NCBI GenBank assembly: GCA_036653215.1
Contig: JAVVUK010000098.1
Span: 1 to 5,096 of the forward strand
DNA length: 5,096 bases
Direction: 5' to 3'
Source: JADFUS01 sp036653215
GTDB taxonomy: Bacteria > Bacteroidota > Bacteroidia > Bacteroidales > Rikenellaceae
The first letter of the stretch is position 1. Each line of letters starts with the position of its first letter. The notes under the pieces were generated by a model that saw only the letters and a list, made by a program, of their open reading frames with translations, was not told the origin of the DNA and searched no databases. Of this stretch, positions 1 through 5,096 are shown piece by piece. Made by a program: the position numbers and the translations under genes.

Positions 1-1394
1 AAAATAGAATATATTCTAAAATTGAAGACAAGAGAATAGCTGAAGACAATGATATGAGAAAAAGTCTTTTCAGAAAGGTATATACCTCAAATGCCAAATT
101 TGATGCTGCGTATGCAAAAACATGGGAAAGGTTACAAAAGGCAAATGCTTATCATCAATTTAGAATGGACTCTGTGATAAGTAAAAATGAGGGTAAGCGT
201 AACTTACGCAAACAGCCTTCTATACGTTTAGACTCTGTTGTTAATTATCGAAAAGGCGTTTCTTATTACTATTCTCAACTTACATCAACAGATGATAATT
301 TCGATAAATATATTTATGTTAATGTGGATACTTATATTAGAGATGCTAAAGGAAATACGAAAGGCTTTCCAACTTCAGACACCATAAAATTTAAGATCTC
401 GTCAATGGACCACTTTATCGACTATTCACCTCACTATGTATATCGTATTGTTGAGAGGGTTGCCCATGTTAACGATAAAGCAAGGGTCGTATTCCCTGTT
501 GGAAAATCGAATATAATAGATACTTTAGGGGATAATAAACAAGAATTGTCAAAACTCTTAAATGTTATGGGTAAATTGCTAGCTAACGATGAATTTGTCG
601 TTGATAGCATAACACTCACAGCAAAAAGTTCTCCGGAAGGTACTGTTAAGCTTAACAACGAATTATCTAAAGATAGAGCGAAAATGTTGAGTAATTATAT
701 CTCAGATAAAAATGGTGCTAAAGCTAAACGATTACTTACAACATATGCTGTTGGGGAGGATTGGAATGGGCTTATCCAAGAGATTACAGACGAGCCAAAT
801 CTTTCAAATAAAGAAGGTATCTTTAATGTTATTGCTCGACATAGGAACCTTGATGAGCGTGAATATGCTATTAGCAGTAAATACAAATCAGAATATAAAT
901 ATATAAGAGATAGTATATATCCACGATTGAGGGTTATTGACTTTAAATATTATTTACACCGTAAGGGTATGATTAAAGACACTATCCATACAACAGAGAT
1001 AGACCCTGTTTATTTAGATGGTATTAAAGCTCTTGAGACTCATGATTACCGTAAAGCTATAAAGATATTTACCCCTTATGGTGAAGACTTCAACCGTGCT
1101 ATTGCTCTTATGTCTCTTGGATTTAATAAGTCTGCTTTGCGAATACTTGAAAATAACAAGTCAACGGCAAATGGAGAGTACCTAATGGCTATTCTATATT
1201 CACGTTTTGAGAAATATGTAGAGGCATATGAGCATTATCATAAGGCTTGCGAGATGTCGCCATCGCTTATTCAACGAGGGAACCTTGACCCCGAAGTGCA
1301 AAATATGCTGAATAATGCGGCTGTGGAAATTATGAAGAAAGAGGATGATGCTGCAAAACCTCAAACCATAGAAGATCATTACTATGCTAATTAA
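1..1394 (+). CDS. OmpA-like domain protein with C-terminal TPR-like helices, 5' partial
   Basis: Probable envelope protein; precise function unknown. The first ATG in frame is at 54, giving 446 residues, but the frame is open back to base 3 (17 more sense codons). The ATG has no TAnnTTTG box and no signal peptide follows it, so I infer that the true start and any signal sequence lie upstream of the window. Numbering from the ATG: a charged helical stretch at about 1-55; a probable beta-rich domain at 60-135; an OmpA-like domain at about 143-300, opening with VVFPVG and carrying SSPEG (192-196), N201 and LSKDRA (204-209); then TPR-like helix pairs at about 318-406 (DYRKAIKIF, AYEHYHKACEMSP). 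The tail is charged. OmpA-like domains usually bind peptidoglycan, but the position of the ligand-binding Asp is Ser193 here, while the conserved Arg is kept (R208). The sequence resembles Bacteroidales OmpA/TPR proteins of unassigned role. A strong terminator follows 16 bp after the stop codon. Confidence 0.8.
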   Translation, partial: NRIYSKIEDKRIAEDNDMRKSLFRKVYTSNAKFDAAYAKTWERLQKANAYHQFRMDSVISKNEGKRNLRKQPSIRLDSVVNYRKGVSYYYSQLTSTDDNFDKYIYVNVDTYIRDAKGNTKGFPTSDTIKFKISSMDHFIDYSPHYVYRIVERVAHVNDKARVVFPVGKSNIIDTLGDNKQELSKLLNVMGKLLANDEFVVDSITLTAKSSPEGTVKLNNELSKDRAKMLSNYISDKNGAKAKRLLTTYAVGEDWNGLIQEITDEPNLSNKEGIFNVIARHRNLDEREYAISSKYKSEYKYIRDSIYPRLRVIDFKYYLHRKGMIKDTIHTTEIDPVYLDGIKALETHDYRKAIKIFTPYGEDFNRAIALMSLGFNKSALRILENNKSTANGEYLMAILYSRFEKYVEAYEHYHKACEMSPSLIQRGNLDPEVQNMLNNAAVEIMKKEDDAAKPQTIEDHYYAN

Positions 1395-1410
1395 AAAATG
1401 ACTTCTCATA

Positions 1411-1450
1411 AAAATGGAACGCTACATCAATGGTAGCGTTCCATTTTTTT
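1411..1450 (+). terminator. Rho-independent terminator of the OmpA-like gene
   Basis: The arms at 1411-1425 and 1433-1447 pair perfectly over 15 bp, including the core GGAACGCTAC/GTAGCGTTCC, around a 7-base loop (1426-1432). An uninterrupted T-run covers 1444-1450. The stop codon of the OmpA-like gene ends at 1394, so this hairpin should end that transcript. The left arm begins with four A, which read as four T on the other strand, so weak bidirectional activity is possible, but no minus-strand gene is seen here. Confidence 0.93.
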
Positions 1451-1451
1451 A

Positions 1452-1459
1452 TACCTTTG
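1452..1459 (+). promoter_or_regulatory. Bacteroidota -7 promoter box before the helicase-nuclease gene
   Basis: TACCTTTG matches the Bacteroidota primary sigma factor -7 consensus TAnnTTTG exactly. Four bases separate it from the ATG at 1464, so transcription would start at or within a few bases of the start codon, giving a leaderless or nearly leaderless mRNA. The -33 element (TTTG, 19-21 bases upstream) is poor: AATG at 1429-1432, with 19-base spacing, matches only two of four positions and lies in the terminator loop. No Shine-Dalgarno sequence is visible. The call rests on the exact box and its position; activity is inferred. Confidence 0.6.
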
Positions 1460-1463
1460 TTGC

Positions 1464-4400
1464 ATGAGCAAATTGAAAATAATAAAAGCCTCTGCTGGAT
1501 CTGGTAAAACATATAAATTGGCATATACTTATGTGAAGATGGTTGTCGATAACCCTTTTTCATATAAAAATATCCTTGCTGTAACCTTTACCAACAAAGC
1601 TACTGCCGAGATGAAACAACGCATCTTGGATGAGCTTAATACAATAGCTCACTCTCCATCAAAAAGTGGCTTTATAGAGCCTTTATCAAAGGAGTTATTG
1701 CTCTCTCAAACAGATGTTATCTCCCGTGCTTCTAAGGCTCAATATCTCATATTACACGACTATTCTCGTTTTTCAGTCCTTACCATAGACAAGTTTTTTG
1801 TTAAAATATTGCGTTCTTTTGAACGAGAGCTTGGTCTTGAGAGCGACACAACAATAAAGTTAGACGAAAGTGCTTTTTTGTCTATTGCGGTTGATAGGTT
1901 GTTGGAGCAGATGAATAATGATGAGGAATTGAAAAAATGGATCACTTCTTTCCTTGAGGAACAGATAGATACAAATAAAAATAACAATATAAAAAGCGTT
2001 ATTAAAAAAATAGCAGTGAAGGTGCTTGATGCTGAGTATAACTCTGGCAGTTCAATACAAAATAGAGGAGAGCTGATAGGTCTGATGGCTATGTTAGAGA
2101 AAAAACGTAAAGATATAACCTCTCTTTTAAAACAAGCAGCAAGTGACTTTGTCTCTATATCAGAGACCGCCGGTTATGAGATTACAGATTATAAATATGG
2201 TAAAAATAGTTTTTATAATTACATCCAAAAAGTAGCGAATGGATATATCGGCGAACCATCAAAAAGATGTTATGAATATGCTTCTTACGATGTGGCTTGG
2301 GGAGGCAAAGGTTCTACAATAGACTCTATTCGAGGAGAGTTACAGCCATTCTTAGATGCTATCATTACTCTGTGGGAAGAAAATAGCCGTTTCATATACT
2401 CTTTTGATGTTTGTAAAAAGAGTTTTCATACATTTGTTTTGCTTTCTGACATCATAAAAAATGTGAAAGATGTATGTTCCGAAAATAATAGTATACTTCT
2501 TCGTCTCACAAATTCGCTTATCCATGCTCTTATAAAAAATAATGACGCTCCGTTTATTTATGAAAAGATAGGTAATCGTTATGACTTTTTTATGATAGAT
2601 GAGTTTCAAGATACCTCATTTGAGCAGTGGGATAACTTTGTCCCTTTATTAAATAATGCGCTTGCTCAAAATGATGATCGTAGCGATGTAGTGTCGCTTG
2701 TTGGTGATGTCAAACAATCGATATATCGTTGGAGGGGTGGTGATTGGCGTATCTTAGAAGATGGCGTTTCTGATGATGTGTCACCTGAATATATAAGTAC
2801 AGAGTCTCTAATGACAAATTGGCGTAGCAGCAGATGTGTCATAGAATTTAACAATAAGATAGTATCTTACTGTAAAGAGATAATCAACAATTCTTTAAAT
2901 GCAGCTGTCGAAGAGAGCGTTGTTTCGGCTCCTTTTCGTGAAGAATATGAGAATATAATAAATAAAGCATACCAAAATTCAGAACAGCAAATTCCTAAAG
3001 GTAAAGAAAATGATGGGTATGTGGAGCTAAGAGAGTTTGACTTTTCGTCTCAGGAAAATATGAAAGAGATGGTGTGTCAAATTGAAGAATTACAAGATAG
3101 AGGTTTCTCCCCACGAGAGATAGCAATTCTTGTTAGGTATAATTATGAGGCTGCCAATATTGTCGATTATCTAATGCACTATAAAAACAGTGAGCAGGCT
3201 GATAATGAAAAATATTCTTATGACATAATCTCTGACAAAGGGCTTATCCTTACTGCTTTTCCGGTGGTGTCTTTTGTTATTTCCCTAATTCGTGTGGCTT
3301 TGACAACGGAAGATGCTGTAAGTGTTGCATTTATAAATAAATATCTGTCACGTCCTCTAAGTTCTAAGTTGACAAACGAGGAGATAAGGCTTCTTGATAA
3401 GATAAAAGAATATCCTATTTTAGAGTTTTTTGAACAGATACTTCAAAATTATTCGTTGGGTGAAGATGTTGTTAATGTGTCGTATCTTCAAGCTCTTCAC
3501 GATGTGATGATTGCCTTTACGAAAGAAAATACGCCAACGCTATCTTTGTTTTTAGAGTGGTGGGAGGAAAATGGAAATAAACAATATGTCTTATTGCCAG
3601 AAGAGCAGCAAGCCATAAAGGTAGAGACCATACATAAATCAAAAGGTCTTCAATATGGAGCTGTCATAATTCCACATTGCAGCTGGGAATTACCTCCTTC
3701 GCCACAAAATACAATAATATGGACAACAGCCCAAGAGGGAACGCCCTTTTCTCCATTGCGTAAGATGTTATTAAAACACGCAACGAACATAGAAAAATCA
3801 TATTTCTGTGAAGGAGCATTGAAAAATAGTATCTTAGAGCAGATAGAGATGTTTAATGCTTTTTATGTGGCTATTACACGTGCAGAGAGAGAGTTATACA
3901 TATATATAGATCAAAATAAAAAGAAGCCATCTAATATATCTGCCATTGTGAAAGAGGCTGCAAATATAATTTCTGATAATGATATTATAGAGGGTACAAT
4001 GGAATGTTTTGATGATAAAATGTCGTATCGCTATGGCGTGAAAAAGAGTTATAAAAGGGAGTGTAAGAAGATAGATGTCTTACAGCTATATCCATCTAAC
4101 GATTATCATAAAAAGATAGAGATACGTCTCGATGACGATAGGTATCTATCTGTGGATAATGACGATGAAGGACTCGATCCGAGAAGCTATGGTGTGCTGA
4201 TGCACCATATCTTTGAAGAGTTGAAAAGTATAGATGAGTTGCCTTCAAGGTTGCATAAGATGCTCTTAGATGGTGAATTGACCATTAAAGAACATCAAGA
4301 GCTTAATGTCGCATTGGCTAAGGTTATGCAAAACGATCTTATAGCATCTTGGTTTGATAGCAAGTGGTCTGTTAGAAACGAGTCTGCAATAGTAGTTCCT

Positions 4401-4622
4401 GACGATGGGGTGATAAAGTCGTTTTCTGTGTTTAAACCCGATAGAGTGATGATGTGTGGCGATGAGGCTGTGGTTGTCGATTATAAATTCGGATTGTCTA
4501 CCTCTCCAAAATATTTACGTCAAGTGCAAAACTATGTTGAGTTGTTGCGAGGCATGGGTTATAAAAATGTTAAAGGATATTTATGGTTTGTCCAACATGG
4601 ACGAATAGAAATTGTCGATTAG
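1464..4622 (+). CDS. addA: AddA/RecB-type UvrD-family helicase-nuclease
   Basis: ATP-driven DNA translocase/helicase with a fused nuclease, expected to act in the cytoplasm on double-strand DNA ends and prepare 3' tails for RecA, normally as AddAB. Complete at 1052 residues. Helicase motifs in order: Walker A ASAGSGKT (9-16, K15); Ia AVTFTNKATAEM (39-50); TIDKF (107-111); II IDEFQDTS (378-385); III LVGDVKQSIYRWRGGD (412-427); IV NWRSS (452-456); V VETIHKSKGLQYG (720-732); VI VAITRAERE (802-810). The C-terminal RecB-family PD-(D/E)XK site is intact: GxxxH (G910, H914), PDR (D993), VVDYK (D1006, K1008), QxxxY (Q1020, Y1024). The D993-D1006 spacing is 13 residues, as I recall for E. coli RecB. 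The start at 1464 is supported by the -7 box just upstream and by Walker A at residue 9. It is shorter than AddA of Bacillus (about 1230 residues), and the AddA label rather than RecB is inferred. No AddB gene adjoins it. The next gene follows after 25 bp. Confidence 0.93.
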   Translation: MSKLKIIKASAGSGKTYKLAYTYVKMVVDNPFSYKNILAVTFTNKATAEMKQRILDELNTIAHSPSKSGFIEPLSKELLLSQTDVISRASKAQYLILHDYSRFSVLTIDKFFVKILRSFERELGLESDTTIKLDESAFLSIAVDRLLEQMNNDEELKKWITSFLEEQIDTNKNNNIKSVIKKIAVKVLDAEYNSGSSIQNRGELIGLMAMLEKKRKDITSLLKQAASDFVSISETAGYEITDYKYGKNSFYNYIQKVANGYIGEPSKRCYEYASYDVAWGGKGSTIDSIRGELQPFLDAIITLWEENSRFIYSFDVCKKSFHTFVLLSDIIKNVKDVCSENNSILLRLTNSLIHALIKNNDAPFIYEKIGNRYDFFMIDEFQDTSFEQWDNFVPLLNNALAQNDDRSDVVSLVGDVKQSIYRWRGGDWRILEDGVSDDVSPEYISTESLMTNWRSSRCVIEFNNKIVSYCKEIINNSLNAAVEESVVSAPFREEYENIINKAYQNSEQQIPKGKENDGYVELREFDFSSQENMKEMVCQIEELQDRGFSPREIAILVRYNYEAANIVDYLMHYKNSEQADNEKYSYDIISDKGLILTAFPVVSFVISLIRVALTTEDAVSVAFINKYLSRPLSSKLTNEEIRLLDKIKEYPILEFFEQILQNYSLGEDVVNVSYLQALHDVMIAFTKENTPTLSLFLEWWEENGNKQYVLLPEEQQAIKVETIHKSKGLQYGAVIIPHCSWELPPSPQNTIIWTTAQEGTPFSPLRKMLLKHATNIEKSYFCEGALKNSILEQIEMFNAFYVAITRAERELYIYIDQNKKKPSNISAIVKEAANIISDNDIIEGTMECFDDKMSYRYGVKKSYKRECKKIDVLQLYPSNDYHKKIEIRLDDDRYLSVDNDDEGLDPRSYGVLMHHIFEELKSIDELPSRLHKMLLDGELTIKEHQELNVALAKVMQNDLIASWFDSKWSVRNESAIVVPDDGVIKSFSVFKPDRVMMCGDEAVVVDYKFGLSTSPKYLRQVQNYVELLRGMGYKNVKGYLWFVQHGRIEIVD

Positions 4623-4641
4623 AAAAAAATGAGTATTTTTG
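4611..4641 (+). promoter_or_regulatory. Possible Bacteroidota promoter for the GNAT/YghO-like gene
   Basis: TATTTTTG at 4634-4641 is an exact TAnnTTTG -7 box. ATTG at 4611-4614 matches three of four bases of the TTTG -33 element, with 19 bases between them, within the accepted 19-21 range. The -33 part lies in the last codons of the helicase-nuclease gene. Six bases separate the -7 box from the ATG at 4648, so the leader would be absent or a few bases long. Local AT richness raises the chance of a fortuitous match, and read-through from the upstream gene is an alternative. Confidence 0.55.
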
Positions 4642-4647
4642 TAAAAT

Positions 4648-5096
4648 ATGAGTAAATATACAATAAAAGAAGTTAAAACTAAGGGTGATATACGTTCATT
4701 TTTAGATATGCCAACCCTAATTTATAAAGATGATAATATTTGGGTTCGTCCTTTGGATAATGATATTGAAAAGGTATTCTCACCAAAGAAAAATCTGCTT
4801 TTTGAAAAAGGAGAGGCTGTAAGATGGCTCCTTTATGAAGGAGATAAAGCCGTTGGACGTATTGCCGCTTTTTATAATATAGATAAGTCTAATGCTTTGG
4901 AGCAGCCGACAGGTGGATGTGGCTTTTTTGAGTGTATAGAGTCTCAAGAGGCTGCAAATATGTTGTTCGATGTTGCTAAAGAGTGGGTCTCTTCAAAAGG
5001 GATGAAGGCGATGGATGGACCTATAAATTTTGGTGATCGTGATCAATTTTGGGGTGTTCTTGCCGAAGGGTTCGATCATCCTATGTATGGAATGAA
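4648..5096 (+). CDS. GNAT/YghO-like protein, 3' partial
   Basis: An open frame from ATG 4648 runs off the right edge with no stop, giving 149 complete codons. The protein starts MSKYTIKEVKTKGDIRSFLD. It resembles a family of roughly 370-400-residue proteins related to GNAT acetyltransferases and E. coli YghO, common in Bacteroidota and without an assigned substrate. Supporting features: the N-terminal stretch IYKDDNIWVRPL (about 26-37), a strand pair GDKAVGRIAAFYN (about 65-77), GFFECIES (92-99), an amphipathic helix EAANMLFDVAKEWVSSKG (101-118), and the signature GPINFGDRDQFWGVLAEGF (124-142). No signal peptide or membrane segment is seen, so it is probably cytoplasmic. The start is supported by a -7-like box six bases upstream and lies 25 bp after the helicase-nuclease stop. 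The family assignment is from recalled resemblance; the C-terminal part cannot be assessed. Confidence 0.85.
   Translation, partial: MSKYTIKEVKTKGDIRSFLDMPTLIYKDDNIWVRPLDNDIEKVFSPKKNLLFEKGEAVRWLLYEGDKAVGRIAAFYNIDKSNALEQPTGGCGFFECIESQEAANMLFDVAKEWVSSKGMKAMDGPINFGDRDQFWGVLAEGFDHPMYGM

Noticed and set aside
434..886. Minus-strand open frames of 63-74 codons opposite the OmpA-like gene, and a plus-strand frame at 712-906.
   Set aside because: They lie inside a well-supported coding frame, show no recognisable domain, and have no promoter or ribosome-binding context.
1200..1409. Minus-strand open frame of 69 codons with hydrophobic stretches, starting near the terminator.
   Set aside because: It is antisense to the TPR-like part of the OmpA-like gene. 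Its hydrophobicity is what the complement of charged helical codons gives, and no promoter box precedes it.
1411..1447. The inverted repeat read as a mobile-element end or attachment site.
   Set aside because: The T-run, the short loop and the position 16 bp after a stop codon fit an intrinsic terminator; no transposase, integrase or second copy is present.
1760..2854. Three minus-strand open frames (62-85 codons) opposite the helicase-nuclease gene.
   Set aside because: They overlap conserved helicase coding sequence, including motifs II to IV, and show no features of their own.
3541..3548. TATCTTTG, an exact -7 box match inside the helicase-nuclease gene.
   Set aside because: No matching -33 element at 19-21 bases and no gene start downstream; a match like this is expected by chance in AT-rich DNA.
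4208..4215. TATCTTTG, a second exact -7 match inside the helicase-nuclease gene.
   Set aside because: It encodes the conserved segment after GxxxH of the nuclease, has no -33 partner, and no gene starts nearby.
1464..4622. Possibility that the UvrD-like protein is part of an anti-phage defence system (for example a Gabija- or Zorya-like helicase component).
   Set aside because: The full AddA/RecB arrangement with its C-terminal RecB-family nuclease fits recombination repair, and the neighbours are not defence genes.

Overview
The window is AT-rich with compact spacing and looks like a chromosomal segment from the Bacteroidota, most likely order Bacteroidales. Three things suggest this: a mid-protein OmpA-like domain of the 'SPEG' type followed by TPR-like helices; exact TAnnTTTG boxes (the Bacteroidota -7 promoter element) just before two start codons; and no clear Shine-Dalgarno sequences at those starts. 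I cannot name a genus.

Layout, all on the + strand: (1) 1-1394 is the 3' part of a gene for an OmpA-like/TPR envelope-type protein. Its frame is open to the left window edge, so the true start lies outside. (2) 1411-1450 is a strong intrinsic terminator, a 15-bp perfect stem with a T-run. (3) 1464-4622 is a complete 1052-residue AddA/RecB-type helicase-nuclease with all main superfamily 1A helicase motifs and an intact C-terminal RecB-family nuclease site. (4) 4648-5096 is the first 149 codons of a GNAT/YghO-like protein that runs off the right edge. Non-coding DNA amounts to only about 69 bp and 25 bp, and no gap reaches 300 bases.

The three genes do not form an obvious pathway. The terminator separates the envelope gene from the helicase-nuclease gene. 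The latter and the GNAT-like gene lie 25 bp apart with no terminator, so read-through is possible, but each also has its own -7-like box. The helicase-nuclease should act in double-strand-break end processing and recombination; its expected AddB partner is not in the window.

I see no RNA gene, mobile element, CRISPR array, attachment site or novel multi-gene system. The points worth a second look are the very short 5' leaders, the promoter abutting the terminator, the missing AddB neighbour, and the replaced peptidoglycan-binding Asp in the OmpA-like domain.
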